DNA of 64,000 nt from an uncultured Pelagibacteraceae bacterium (lineage in GTDB: Bacteria; Pseudomonadota; Alphaproteobacteria; Pelagibacterales; Pelagibacteraceae), in the NCBI GenBank assembly GCA_902568975.1, contig CACFSO010000001.1:62001-126000 (forward strand), read 5' to 3'. Positions 38,398 to 48,354 of the stretch are shown here, one piece after another; the first letter of the stretch is position 1; the number at the start of each line of letters is the position of its first letter. The translations under genes and the position numbers were made by a program. The notes beneath the pieces are model-generated. The model did not search any database. It worked only from the letters and a program-made list of their open reading frames with translations, and was not told where the DNA came from.

Positions 38398-39563
38398 GAA
38401 ACTTTTTTAACTTCAGTATCTAAATCATTTTTGAAGCGAGGTATTACTTTTTCAGTGAACATTTTTATACTTTTCATACAATCCTCATGTTTTACACCAG
38501 GAAAATTCGACCATACTTGTAAATTTTGTAAATTTAATTCTGATTTAAGTTCGTGAATTTTGTCTATTACATATTCCGGAGTTCCAAAAAGCATATTTCG
38601 CTTATGTAAAAAATCGTAACTTAATAAATCCAATTTACCTTTGGTTTGAGGCAGTTCTTCACCCGGATCCATATGGTTTCCTAATCCTCTCCAATGACAA
38701 ACCCATCTCATATAATTAACCATATGTTCACCAGCTTTTTCTTTTGCTTCCTCCATTGTATCTGCAACAAACATATCTCTTACTAATGAAATACCTTCTC
38801 CCATTTGAACATTTCTTTTTTCTGCTTCAGATTTTGCATTTTTAAAAGCTTCAAATTTAATTTTCAAAGCTTTAACAGTTGGTATCCACATTATAATATT
38901 TAAACCTTGTTTTGCAGCCCACTCAATAGATCTAATTCCATCGACAACTTGGTGAATAGGCGGATAAGGTTCTTGGTAAGGCTTTGGAAGAACACTTATA
39001 TTTTCCATAACATTTGTTTCAAGATTGACCAAATCTTTATTTGGAGGACTCATATCATGTTGCCAAACATAATCAGGAGCGGGATAAGTATAAAACTCGC
39101 CTTTATGGTTAAAAAATTTTTCTTTCCATGCTTTTTTTAAAATTGTTAGAGTTTCATCAAATAATCTAAAATTTTTTGCTTGGTCTTTCATATCTGCTTC
39201 TTTATTTAAGTTTATTGCTTCTCTTCCATAAATTCCTCTACCAATTCCTACTTCAACTCTTCCTTTTGATAATTGATCTAAGAGAGCAATGTCTTCAGCC
39301 ATTCTAATTGGATTATGAAAAGTAATTACATTGCAAGCTTGTCCAATTCTAATATTTTTTGTCCTAGCTGCAGCATCAACTCCCATCATTAATGGGTTTG
39401 TTAGAGACTCCATTCCTTCGTGATTAAAATGGTGCTCTGTGTACCATATTGAATTCCATTTATTTTGATCACAATATTCAGTTATTTCTCTAGTCTCATC
39501 TAAAAGTTTATCATAAGGTTTGTGAGTCCAGTTTGTAGTGTTACAAAAGTAACCAATTTTCAT
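38394..39563 (-). CDS. LLM class flavin-dependent oxidoreductase (luciferase-like)
   Basis: YTEHHFNHEGMESLTNPLMMGVDAAARTKNIRIGQACNVITFHNPIRMAEDIALLDQLSKGRVEVGIGRG. Confidence 0.93.
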   Translation of the reverse strand: MKIGYFCNTTNWTHKPYDKLLDETREITEYCDQNKWNSIWYTEHHFNHEGMESLTNPLMMGVDAAARTKNIRIGQACNVITFHNPIRMAEDIALLDQLSKGRVEVGIGRGIYGREAINLNKEADMKDQAKNFRLFDETLTILKKAWKEKFFNHKGEFYTYPAPDYVWQHDMSPPNKDLVNLETNVMENISVLPKPYQEPYPPIHQVVDGIRSIEWAAKQGLNIIMWIPTVKALKIKFEAFKNAKSEAEKRNVQMGEGISLVRDMFVADTMEEAKEKAGEHMVNYMRWVCHWRGLGNHMDPGEELPQTKGKLDLLSYDFLHKRNMLFGTPEYVIDKIHELKSELNLQNLQVWSNFPGVKHEDCMKSIKMFTEKVIPRFKNDLDTEVKKVS

Positions 39564-39588
39564 TAGAGCCTCCTTTAAAAATTAATTT

Positions 39589-39645
39589 AAAGACGACCGA
39601 TCCCACTTTCGTAAATCTTTAAGTAGATACGATGAGTTATGTATC
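39589..39645 (-). promoter_or_regulatory. Candidate structured 5' leader of the LLM/TPP/DUF1185 operon
   Basis: In RNA sense (minus strand): GATAC-N10-GTATC hairpin, then AAAGA(TTTA)CGA-N12-TCGTCTTT hairpin, followed by AAAGGAGG and the ATG. Confidence 0.4.
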
Positions 39646-39670
39646 GCTTTATAATTAAATATTATTATTC

Positions 39671-40636
39671 TTATCTTTGATATTCAATGAATTTTTTTAA
39701 GGATTCATTCAGGAATTTTTCGTAAATCAAACCTTTATTATTGATTTTTTTATCATTAAAAAAATCTGGATTCATTTTGAAGTCATAAGATGGTTCAAAA
39801 AAGAAAGGTATAGACATTCTTTCAGATTTATTCCAAAGAACCCTATGGTTTGTTGCTTTAAATTTACCCCTGCTTAAAAATTCAAGAGCTCGTCCACTAT
39901 TAACTACAAAAGCATTTTTATTAAAAGGAATATTGTGCCATTTTTTTGTTTTTCTGTTTTGAACTTGTAATCCACCTATTTTATCTTGATATAAAACCGT
40001 AAAAATTCCACTATCGACATGCGTCTCACAACCTAAAGCAGCCCCATCTTGCTTTGAAATTTCAATTGGCTTTGATTGGTTTGGATAATAATTAAATCTT
40101 AATGTGCTAAGTGTTTTTAATCTTGAAAAAGCTTTTGATGAAACAATTTGGTTGTTTTTATAAATTTTAGTAACACTTTTAAATAAAATTTTACATAAAA
40201 TAAAAATATTATCGAAATATTCAGATAAAGTTTTAATTGATTTTTTATCAATAGATTTATTTAAATTTAAATATTCTATATATCGATTTTTGATTTTTTG
40301 AGCGTACTTTTTAGTAACCTTTGTATCTCCAATATCCAGTCCTTCTTTCCCATTAACATCATTTGGAAAATAACCCCTATAAATATTTTTATTTTTGTTG
40401 TTCCATTTTTTTGGAGCTAATTTTATTTTATTTTTTTCTGAAGACTTAAAAAATTTATTTCCAACATTACATATATTTTGGATTTGTTTATTACTTATTC
40501 CGTGGTTGATTATCTGAAAGAAGCCTATTTCAATGCATGCTTTTTCCAATTTTTTAATTGCTTGTTTTGATTTATTTGAATTTATATTTTTTAAAAGTGG
40601 AGATACATCAATTGTAGGAATAAAATTTTTTTTCAT
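39671..40636 (-). CDS. Isopenicillin N synthase-like 2OG-Fe(II) oxygenase
   Basis: IPTIDVSPLL; GFFQIINHGI; CETHVDSGIFTVLYQDKIGGLQVQ; FVVNSGRALEFLSRGKFKATNHRV. Confidence 0.92.
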   Translation of the reverse strand: MKKNFIPTIDVSPLLKNINSNKSKQAIKKLEKACIEIGFFQIINHGISNKQIQNICNVGNKFFKSSEKNKIKLAPKKWNNKNKNIYRGYFPNDVNGKEGLDIGDTKVTKKYAQKIKNRYIEYLNLNKSIDKKSIKTLSEYFDNIFILCKILFKSVTKIYKNNQIVSSKAFSRLKTLSTLRFNYYPNQSKPIEISKQDGAALGCETHVDSGIFTVLYQDKIGGLQVQNRKTKKWHNIPFNKNAFVVNSGRALEFLSRGKFKATNHRVLWNKSERMSIPFFFEPSYDFKMNPDFFNDKKINNKGLIYEKFLNESLKKFIEYQR

Positions 40637-41587
40637 TTATCTCAATGGTTTATCTGTTGTTATAAGTTGATCTTGAGCTTTTTCACGCATAAAAATATAA
40701 ATACCACTTGATACAATTATTAATATTCCTATTGATGTATTAATTGTTGGAATTTCATCAAAATAAAACCAACCAATTAATGGTGACCATAATAATATTG
40801 AATACTCAAAAGGCGAAACCACAGCAGGGGATGCTATACTGTAGGCACTAAACAAAAAAAGAAAAGCAGCTGAAGCAGTAATTCCTGTTGCAATCATAAA
40901 CATTATAGAACTATTTAAATCAACAAACCATTCTCTAAATATAAATTGTGCTGAAGGGTGGCTGGATGTATCGAACCGACCGTCTCCAATAATAAAATAA
41001 AAAATTAGACTAAAAATTATTGCACCAATATAAAAAGTAAAAGTTTGAGTATAGACACTATCTTTGTCCGAAGTTTTTTTAATGATTATCATTGATAATG
41101 AATAACAAAAAGCACATAAAATTGGTAACAAGCTTAAATAATTAAAATTACTAAAATCTGGATTTAATGTTATGTAAACCCCAACAAACCCTACAGCTAT
41201 GGCAGACCATCTTCTTATTCCTATTTTTTCTTTTAAGAAAAAATGAGCAAATATTGTAATTAAAAAAGGAGTAACGAAAAATAAAGCTGTGGCTGTTCCA
41301 AGAGGTAATACAGTTAATGATATATAAAATGAACTAAACCCAAAGAAAAAAAGTATTACACGGCAATATGTTAAAATTGGATATTGGCTTTTAAATACAA
41401 TTGGTTTTTTTTTTAAAATTAAAAATAACAAAATAAGAATAAAGCTTACTACTGTTCTTATTAAATATACTTCATAAAGTGAAACGAAATTATATATATG
41501 TTTCATAATCCCGTCTTGCACTGAAAAAACCATCATAGCTAATAATATGAGGATTATTCCTTTAGGATTATTATTTTTTTTAGACAC
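40637..41587 (-). CDS. DMT superfamily (EamA) transporter
   Basis: Multi-TM; MMVFSVQDGIMKHIY; FFLKEKIGIRRWSAIAVGFVGVYI. Confidence 0.87.
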   Translation of the reverse strand: MSKKNNNPKGIILILLAMMVFSVQDGIMKHIYNFVSLYEVYLIRTVVSFILILLFLILKKKPIVFKSQYPILTYCRVILFFFGFSSFYISLTVLPLGTATALFFVTPFLITIFAHFFLKEKIGIRRWSAIAVGFVGVYITLNPDFSNFNYLSLLPILCAFCYSLSMIIIKKTSDKDSVYTQTFTFYIGAIIFSLIFYFIIGDGRFDTSSHPSAQFIFREWFVDLNSSIMFMIATGITASAAFLFLFSAYSIASPAVVSPFEYSILLWSPLIGWFYFDEIPTINTSIGILIIVSSGIYIFMREKAQDQLITTDKPLR

Positions 41588-41613
41588 ATTCTCCTAATAA
41601 CACAAACTTTTGT

Positions 41614-42723
41614 TTATTGCTTAGGAAAATAATCTTGTAAATCTCCTTCTCTGTAAACATCAGTCGTGCTGCAATGTAAACTTCCACCAAATCCGTAAAC
41701 TTCTCTAAAATCTATAGGTAAAACCTCCATACCTAATTTATCAAGCTGTTCAGCTTGATATACTTCACTTTTTTCTACGCATACTGTTTTTGGATCTAAA
41801 ACTAAAACATTCATTGATAACCATATAGAATAATAAGTAAGAGGAGGGGGAGAGTTATGAGCTGGTTGTGCCGCCTCAACAATTTCCCAACCGTTATCTT
41901 CAAAAAGTTTTCTTTGCTCTTTAGGAATTTTTCTTTGAGGATTGTTTAATATTAAACCAGGTTTGATTGGAGTAAAAGTTGCATCTATATGAATTGGGTA
42001 GGGATCCCCTGGAAAATTAACAGTGTGAACACGATAATCAGAAAAATGTCTTTTTAACCAGTCTATGCCTTTTAAATTTGTTGTAAAACCATGTTGTACA
42101 ATTAAATCTTTACCAAATCTTAAAATATCTGCTGCATCAAAAAGAGGCTCTTCTTCAGTAGTCACAAAAAATTTTTTTTCAGCCCATTTTAATCTTTGTT
42201 CAATGCTTACCTCATCAGATAAATAATTTTTATGATAATCTTTATCTGTCAGTCTAGGTTTTGGAGCTGTCTCATGTTTCATATTTGGGTCTTCTATAAA
42301 ATATTGTTGTATTAAGGGCCTGTAAGCCAAATATTCAAACCATCTACATCTGAAGCTCATAGTTGCTTCTAGCATCTCTTTGCCAACTGTAATAATTACA
42401 TCTCTTGATGGCATACATCCAAACATGTGTTCAACTTCCCAATCGGGTGTTCCAATTTTTTCATCGAATTTTAAAGGAGTTGGTCTATCTACTCTAATTC
42501 CTCTACTTTCTAATGTTTTTACAAATTTATTTAAAAGTTCATTTGCTCTATCTATAGAATCTTGAGTTCTTCTACCATGCTTACCTTTCATGACAGAGTC
42601 TGGTGGAATTTTAACATCTACCGCTGGCTCAGGAGCGGGTATGCAACAATTGTCCGCTCTACCAACAATTACATGTTTTAAGGGATCCCACTCATTCCAG
42701 CTACTAACAATAGTTTTTTTCAT
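41614..42723 (-). CDS. Arginine:glycine amidinotransferase-like protein
   Basis: Triad region matches: LFDAADILRFG (Asp), PIHIDATFTPIKPGLIL (His), FGGSLHCSTTDVYR (Cys). Confidence 0.87.
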   Translation of the reverse strand: MKKTIVSSWNEWDPLKHVIVGRADNCCIPAPEPAVDVKIPPDSVMKGKHGRRTQDSIDRANELLNKFVKTLESRGIRVDRPTPLKFDEKIGTPDWEVEHMFGCMPSRDVIITVGKEMLEATMSFRCRWFEYLAYRPLIQQYFIEDPNMKHETAPKPRLTDKDYHKNYLSDEVSIEQRLKWAEKKFFVTTEEEPLFDAADILRFGKDLIVQHGFTTNLKGIDWLKRHFSDYRVHTVNFPGDPYPIHIDATFTPIKPGLILNNPQRKIPKEQRKLFEDNGWEIVEAAQPAHNSPPPLTYYSIWLSMNVLVLDPKTVCVEKSEVYQAEQLDKLGMEVLPIDFREVYGFGGSLHCSTTDVYREGDLQDYFPKQ

Positions 42724-42796
42724 AATATTAAAATAAATAATTTAATTAATATAAAATTTCAACAATAAATAAATTATCAAAAATTTAAAAAAAAAA

Positions 42797-44239
42797 TTAA
42801 ATTGAGTTAAATTCTTCAATTTTATCATCAAGAGAAATCATGTGATTGTAATGATCAAGCCAAAACTGTTGATTTTTTCTTTTTTCAAAATCATTTAAAC
42901 TTATTCCTTGTTGTTCAACCCAAGTGTAATATCCTAAATTAAATATTCTTTCTTTGTCATTTTGAGATAATTCAAGCATATTATCAGAATTAATTCCGAC
43001 TATATATTTTTTATAAATATTTGCACATGCCGCATTATCAAAAACACCTTGATAATTATTTTTTGTTTTTTCCAATTCAGATAAATAAAGATCAGCACCA
43101 TCAGTTGCAACCGTTATAATAGCGTCTTCTTTTCCCAAATTCATATATTTGGCTAATTTTATAGAAGCCAAGATATTTGCTATACTCGAAAAACCAAATT
43201 CAGGAAATTTATTTACCATTGAATTTTCTAATCCTAGATTATTAACTAAATATTCTTTACCAACTTTAGTGTTAAATACTAAATTTAAATTATCAGTAGC
43301 TTTATCTGATATATCTACTACAAAATCAGTATTCATAACATTATGAATCAAAGGAACATGTTTATCTCCGATACCTTGAATATTGTGTTCTCCATAACCA
43401 TTTTTTAATAAAGTTGGACATTCAAGTGCCTCAACCACTGCAGTTTGGGTTCCTAAACTATTTTTAAGATAATCTCCTGCTGCTAAAGTACCACTTGAAC
43501 CTGAAGCACTAACATAAAATCTTGGCTTTAAATTTGACTCTTTTTTAACTTTTAAAAAAGATTTTTCCAAAGAAGGTCCAGTAACCGCTCTATGTATTGC
43601 ATAATTATAGTATTCAGAAAATTGATTAATAATATCATTTTTTGGATCTTTTTTCAGTTCATTGCAAGTATCATATATTTCTTTAACATTGCTTTCTGTA
43701 CCAGGTGTTTTGATTATATCTTTTGGATTTTCTACCCATTTTTCTAACCAATCAAAACGTTCTTTGCTCATACCTTCTGGTAAGATGGCAATACTTTTTA
43801 GTCCCAAGATTTTTGAGATTGCTACCCCACCTCTACAATAATTTCCAGTAGATGGCCACACAGCTTTATGTTTTGAATAATCAAAATCGCCATTTAATAT
43901 TCTTGGTAGCAAACAGCCATAGGCTGCTAGAACTTTATGTGCAGTAATAAGCGGGAATAATCTTCCTATATTAACAATAATTTTTGTTTCAATTCCTGTA
44001 AATTCACTTGGAAGAATAATATGTTCAGGCACTTCTTGAAATTCATTATGATCTCTACTGTTAAACCAATGAACTCTAAACAAATTTAAAGGGTCCATTG
44101 CATCTTTATTTACTTTCTTGAGTTTATTTATAATATTTTTATCTAGTGAACAAGGATTACACAGTTCAGATATTTTGGGTAATGCTATACCTTTTTTTTT
44201 GAAATATTCTGAGGTTTTGTTAACTATTGCTTCGTTCAT
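42797..44239 (-). CDS. PLP-dependent enzyme, fold type II (cysteine synthase-like)
   Basis: STGNYCRGGVAISKILGLKSIAILPEGMSKERFDWL; YVSASGSSGTLAAGDYLK. Confidence 0.75.
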   Translation of the reverse strand: MNEAIVNKTSEYFKKKGIALPKISELCNPCSLDKNIINKLKKVNKDAMDPLNLFRVHWFNSRDHNEFQEVPEHIILPSEFTGIETKIIVNIGRLFPLITAHKVLAAYGCLLPRILNGDFDYSKHKAVWPSTGNYCRGGVAISKILGLKSIAILPEGMSKERFDWLEKWVENPKDIIKTPGTESNVKEIYDTCNELKKDPKNDIINQFSEYYNYAIHRAVTGPSLEKSFLKVKKESNLKPRFYVSASGSSGTLAAGDYLKNSLGTQTAVVEALECPTLLKNGYGEHNIQGIGDKHVPLIHNVMNTDFVVDISDKATDNLNLVFNTKVGKEYLVNNLGLENSMVNKFPEFGFSSIANILASIKLAKYMNLGKEDAIITVATDGADLYLSELEKTKNNYQGVFDNAACANIYKKYIVGINSDNMLELSQNDKERIFNLGYYTWVEQQGISLNDFEKRKNQQFWLDHYNHMISLDDKIEEFNSI

Positions 44240-44338
44240 AAATAGATGAAATCAATTTAATTCAATTTTTTTTTTTAATATACTATATAACTAATAAATT
44301 TTAATATGTCTCATTATGCTTTTATATAGAATTAGATA

Positions 44339-45166
44339 ATGTCGCTATTGAGCACAAAACAGCTTAAACAATATAAAGAACTTGGTTTTGTATCGCCTAT
44401 TGATGTTTTAAAACCTGAAGAAGCTAAAGAAATCAGAAAAGAGATAGAGAAAATCGAAAACAAATGGCCAAACGAACTTGAGGGATTAGGAAGAAACTAT
44501 GTTCATTTAATTTCACCTGTTTTTGACAAAGTTGGTCATAATAGAAAAATTTTAGATGCAGTAGAGAGCATTATAGGCAAGAATATTCTTATTTGTGGAA
44601 CCACACTTTTTATAAAAAATGCAAATGAAAAGGGCTTTGTAAGTTTTCATCAAGATGCAAAATATATTGGACTTGAACCTTATAATTGGGTCACAGCCTG
44701 GATAGCTGTAACAGATTCCAATGAAGAGAATGGCTGTATGAGAATGTGGGCAGGTTCCCATAAAAGCAAACTTCAGCATCATAATCAAAAATTTGATAAA
44801 AATAATTTATTAACAAGAGGACAAACTATTGAAAATGTGACTATCGAAGAAACCCAGCCTATTGTTTTAAAAGCAGGCCAAATGTCATTACATCATCCTA
44901 GAGTTGTGCATGGCTCAGGTTTGAATAAAAGCAATGATAGAAGAATTGGATTTGTCGTTCAAAGCTATATTGGAACTAATGTAGATCAGGTTTTGGGTAA
45001 AATGTATGTTCAGTTAGCTAGAGGAAAAGACTTATTTAAATATCACGAGCATGTTAAAAGAAGTAAAAAATTAATGAACAAAAAAGATATTTTAACTAGA
45101 CAAAAAGCTAATAAAGAATTATCAAAAATTTTTTATTCAGGAGCTAAAAAAGTAGGAAATTATTAA
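44339..45166 (+). CDS. Phytanoyl-CoA dioxygenase (PhyH) family protein
   Basis: SFHQDAKYIGLEPYNWVTAWIAVTDSNEENGCMRMWAGSHK; LHHPRVVHGSGLNKSNDRRIGFVVQ. Confidence 0.92.
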   Translation: MSLLSTKQLKQYKELGFVSPIDVLKPEEAKEIRKEIEKIENKWPNELEGLGRNYVHLISPVFDKVGHNRKILDAVESIIGKNILICGTTLFIKNANEKGFVSFHQDAKYIGLEPYNWVTAWIAVTDSNEENGCMRMWAGSHKSKLQHHNQKFDKNNLLTRGQTIENVTIEETQPIVLKAGQMSLHHPRVVHGSGLNKSNDRRIGFVVQSYIGTNVDQVLGKMYVQLARGKDLFKYHEHVKRSKKLMNKKDILTRQKANKELSKIFYSGAKKVGNY

Positions 45167-45168
45167 AA

Positions 45169-45948
45169 ATGAATTGCATAATTAATTCTATAAATTATTG
45201 TCCAGTTAAATCTTTATCTTTTCAAACAATAAATTCTTGTAATATAAAAAAAAAATTAGGTATGCCAAATGATAGAATTTTTGCATTTTCAAGAAGTATT
45301 ACAAATGAACAAGCCAAATTAATTGAAAAAAGTCCAAATGATAGAAAATTAAATAATTTTTTAACCTTAAAAAATACCCCTGTATTAAATAAATATAATT
45401 TTGTTTATAAAAATGAAAAATTAATATTAACTCTAAATAATAATGAATTAATTTCAATTTCTGAAAATGATCCTAATGAAAGATCTTTACTTTCAGAAAA
45501 ATTGATAGAATTAGAAGATTCATTAGCCAAGCCCATATATCTTTTAAAAAATAATGATTTCCCTTTTTATGATACATCTCATTCGAATAAAATCTTTAAC
45601 TCTATGTCTTTAATAAATCTAAATAGCATTAAAGATTTCGAAAAAAAAATAAATAAAAAAGTTGAATTTCAAAGATTTAGAGGAAATTTTTATGTTGAAG
45701 GCTTAAATCCTTGGGAAGAGAGAAATTGGATTAATAAAATTATAAAAATTAATAATTGTAATTTTAAAGTTGAAAAAAATATTCCAAGGTGTGTCGCAAT
45801 AAATATTAAACCAAAAACTGATGATAATAGTTTAAATTTACTTCAATCTTTAAAGAAAACATATAATCATTTTGATATGGGAGTTTACTTAACTGCATTA
45901 GAAGATGGAAAAATTAATATTGGTGATAAATTAAAATTAAATCATTAA
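45169..45948 (+). CDS. MOSC domain-containing protein
   Basis: INYCPVKSLSFQ; FQRFRGNFYVEGLNPWEERNWI; CVAINIKPKT. Confidence 0.85.
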   Translation: MNCIINSINYCPVKSLSFQTINSCNIKKKLGMPNDRIFAFSRSITNEQAKLIEKSPNDRKLNNFLTLKNTPVLNKYNFVYKNEKLILTLNNNELISISENDPNERSLLSEKLIELEDSLAKPIYLLKNNDFPFYDTSHSNKIFNSMSLINLNSIKDFEKKINKKVEFQRFRGNFYVEGLNPWEERNWINKIIKINNCNFKVEKNIPRCVAINIKPKTDDNSLNLLQSLKKTYNHFDMGVYLTALEDGKINIGDKLKLNH

Positions 45949-46064
45949 TTTATATTTAAGTTATCTTATCATCAACCTCAGATTGAATTATTTATTATAT
46001 ACAAACATGTTATTTTTTAGTTAAATTATTTTTTTCAAATTAACTAAATAGAGAGGAATACTCA

Positions 46065-46910
46065 ATGAGTAGATTTTCAAAATTAATTACAGTTTTTCTT
46101 GTACTTCTTTTTAGCGTTTCTTCTGTTAATGCCAAAACTTTAACAGAAAGATTAGCTGATGGACACAAGTTAAGACTTGGTTTTGGTACTGCTGTGCCTT
46201 GGGCATATGCAGGAGATAATGGTGAAGCATTAGGTTTTGTTAATATGATTGCTTTAACTGTTTTAGAAGAAATGGGAATTACAGAACATGAAACAAAAGT
46301 TTTTGAATGGTCAGGATTAATTCCAGGAATAAATGCAGATCGTTCAGATATGATTACTGGCGGTATGTACATTTTAAAAAGTAGATGTGAAAATATTGAC
46401 TTTTCAGATCCTATAGGAGTTTTTGGTGATGCAATGTTAGTTCCTAAAGGGAATCCAAAAGGAATTAACAACTATGCAGATGTTATTAGAACAGGAGCCA
46501 CGCTTGTTACTGGTACTGGTTTCAATACTGTAGAAGCTGCTAAAAAATTTGGTGTACCTGATAGTCAAATGTTATTAGTAGAAGGTGAAGTAGGAATACT
46601 TGCTGCTATGAAAGCAGGTAGAGCAGATGCTGCTGTACAAACGTTTTTTGGCGCAAAAGAGCATGAAGAGAAAACTGGTGGTGCATTTGAAGTAACTGAT
46701 CCTAAGGCTATGCCAAAAGAAACAGTAAATGTGGTTGGAATTGGTTTTAGAAAAAGTGATGATAAGTTCAGAGAAGCATTCAATGCTGCTTTAGCTAAAG
46801 TTTTAGCCAACCCAGGTAAAATGTTAGAGAGAGCTGGTAAGTATGGGTATGATAAAGCTCAACTTCCTCCTCCAGATATGACTACAGAGTGGGCTTGTTC
46901 TACTAAGTAG
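46065..46910 (+). CDS. ABC transporter substrate-binding protein, polar amino acid/ectoine (EhuB)-like
   Basis: LRLGFGTAVPWAYAGDNGEALGFVNMIALTVLEEMGI; SRCENIDFSDPIGVFGDAMLVPKGNPKGI. Confidence 0.82.
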   Translation: MSRFSKLITVFLVLLFSVSSVNAKTLTERLADGHKLRLGFGTAVPWAYAGDNGEALGFVNMIALTVLEEMGITEHETKVFEWSGLIPGINADRSDMITGGMYILKSRCENIDFSDPIGVFGDAMLVPKGNPKGINNYADVIRTGATLVTGTGFNTVEAAKKFGVPDSQMLLVEGEVGILAAMKAGRADAAVQTFFGAKEHEEKTGGAFEVTDPKAMPKETVNVVGIGFRKSDDKFREAFNAALAKVLANPGKMLERAGKYGYDKAQLPPPDMTTEWACSTK

Positions 46911-46928
46911 ATATTTAATATAATTTTT

Positions 46929-46966
46929 AATCAGGCGACTAAAAAAGGTCGCCTGATTTTTTTTTA
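46929..46966 (+). terminator. Intercistronic hairpin with T-tract after the substrate-binding protein gene
   Basis: AATCAGGCGAC (46929-46939) / GTCGCCTGATT (46948-46958) then T-run. Confidence 0.87.
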
Positions 46967-46988
46967 AAAATTAATCGAGGTACTAACT

Positions 46989-47660
46989 GTGAGTTATTTT
47001 ACATTCTTAGCTGAACATGGCTCAACATTACTATTAGGAACAGTCACTACTATTAAAGTTTTGATTTGTTCAATGATACTTTATGTAATTATATCAATGA
47101 TTTTTGGGTTAATGCGTTTGTCTAAAAATCTTGTTATTCAAGGTATTGCAACTGTTTATATAGAATTTTTCAGAGGAACATCTTTATTAGTCCAGTTGTT
47201 TTGGGTTTATTATGTATTACCTTTTTTTGGTCTTTCTTTAGAAGCTTTTGTTGCAGGAGTAGTTGCCTTAGGAATGAATTTTGGAGCTTATGGAGCCGAA
47301 ATAGTTAGAGCAGGAATATTAGCAGTTCCAAAAGGACAGTGGGAAGCAGCACATGCTCTTAATTTTAGTCCTTCAAAAAGAATTAAAAGAATTATTATTC
47401 CTCAAATATTTCCTATTATTTTGCCTCCGGCGGCAAATTTGACTGTAGAACTTTTAAAGGCAACCGCACTTGTAGCTTTAGTTACAGTCGTTGACTTAAC
47501 TTTTGAAGCAAAACAAATTAATTCTATTACGTGGCTTTCAGCCCAATGTTTTGGAACAGCCTTGCTAATTTATTACATAATGGCAAGATTTGCGCTTGTT
47601 CCTTTTTTAAGATGGCTAGAAGTATTGGCAGCTAGAAAAGTTGGAAGGGAAAAGGCGTAG
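46989..47660 (+). CDS. Polar amino acid-type ABC permease (EhuC-like)
   Basis: IEFFRGTSLLVQLFWVYYVLPFFG; GAYGAEIVRAGILAVPKGQWEAAHALNFS. Confidence 0.88.
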   Translation: MSYFTFLAEHGSTLLLGTVTTIKVLICSMILYVIISMIFGLMRLSKNLVIQGIATVYIEFFRGTSLLVQLFWVYYVLPFFGLSLEAFVAGVVALGMNFGAYGAEIVRAGILAVPKGQWEAAHALNFSPSKRIKRIIIPQIFPIILPPAANLTVELLKATALVALVTVVDLTFEAKQINSITWLSAQCFGTALLIYYIMARFALVPFLRWLEVLAARKVGREKA

Positions 47661-47664
47661 AAAT

Positions 47665-48342
47665 ATGGAAATGGGATTTAGATGGGATTTTGCGTACGAA
47701 ATTTTACCGCAAATGTTATTAGCAACTTTAAATACAATAATTGCAGCAGGCGTAGGTTACGCAATAGCTCTTATAGTAGGTTTATTTTTCCTATTAGGTC
47801 AAAGAACTCCTTCTAAAATTATAAATGGAATTAATAGAGAAATAGTAGAATTTATTCGTTCAACGCCACTTTTAATACAATTGTTCTTTGTTTATTTTGT
47901 ATTACCTCAATTTGGAATAACTTTATCTGCTTGGTTATGTGGAATGATTACAATCGGCCTACATTTCGGAACTTATCTTTCCGAAGTTTATAGGGGAGCA
48001 TTAGAAGGGGTATCAAAAACACAATGGGAAGCTTGTAGAGCATTAAATTTTTCAACTATCTACACATATAGAAGAATTGTTTTACCCCAAGCTTTTCCAA
48101 TAGCAATTCCAGGAATGGGAAATTATTTAGTGGGTATTTTTAAAGATACACCACTTTTATCAACAATAGGTGTAGCTGAATTATTTCATGCAGCAACTGC
48201 AGTAGGTGGATATAATTATAGATATTTGGAACCGTATACAATGGTTGGTATAATCTTCTTAATTCTTTCTGTACCAGCCGCTATGTGGGTAAGAAGGTTA
48301 GAAGCTAGAGTGAATTTGGCTCAAGGAAAAATAAAACAATAA
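47665..48342 (+). CDS. Polar amino acid-type ABC permease (EhuD-like)
   Basis: EFIRSTPLLIQLFFVYFVLPQFG; GTYLSEVYRGALEGVSKTQWEACRALNFS. Internal ATG at 47665 preferred over 47641. Confidence 0.87.
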   Translation: MEMGFRWDFAYEILPQMLLATLNTIIAAGVGYAIALIVGLFFLLGQRTPSKIINGINREIVEFIRSTPLLIQLFFVYFVLPQFGITLSAWLCGMITIGLHFGTYLSEVYRGALEGVSKTQWEACRALNFSTIYTYRRIVLPQAFPIAIPGMGNYLVGIFKDTPLLSTIGVAELFHAATAVGGYNYRYLEPYTMVGIIFLILSVPAAMWVRRLEARVNLAQGKIKQ

Positions 48343-48354
48343 AGGATTTATATT

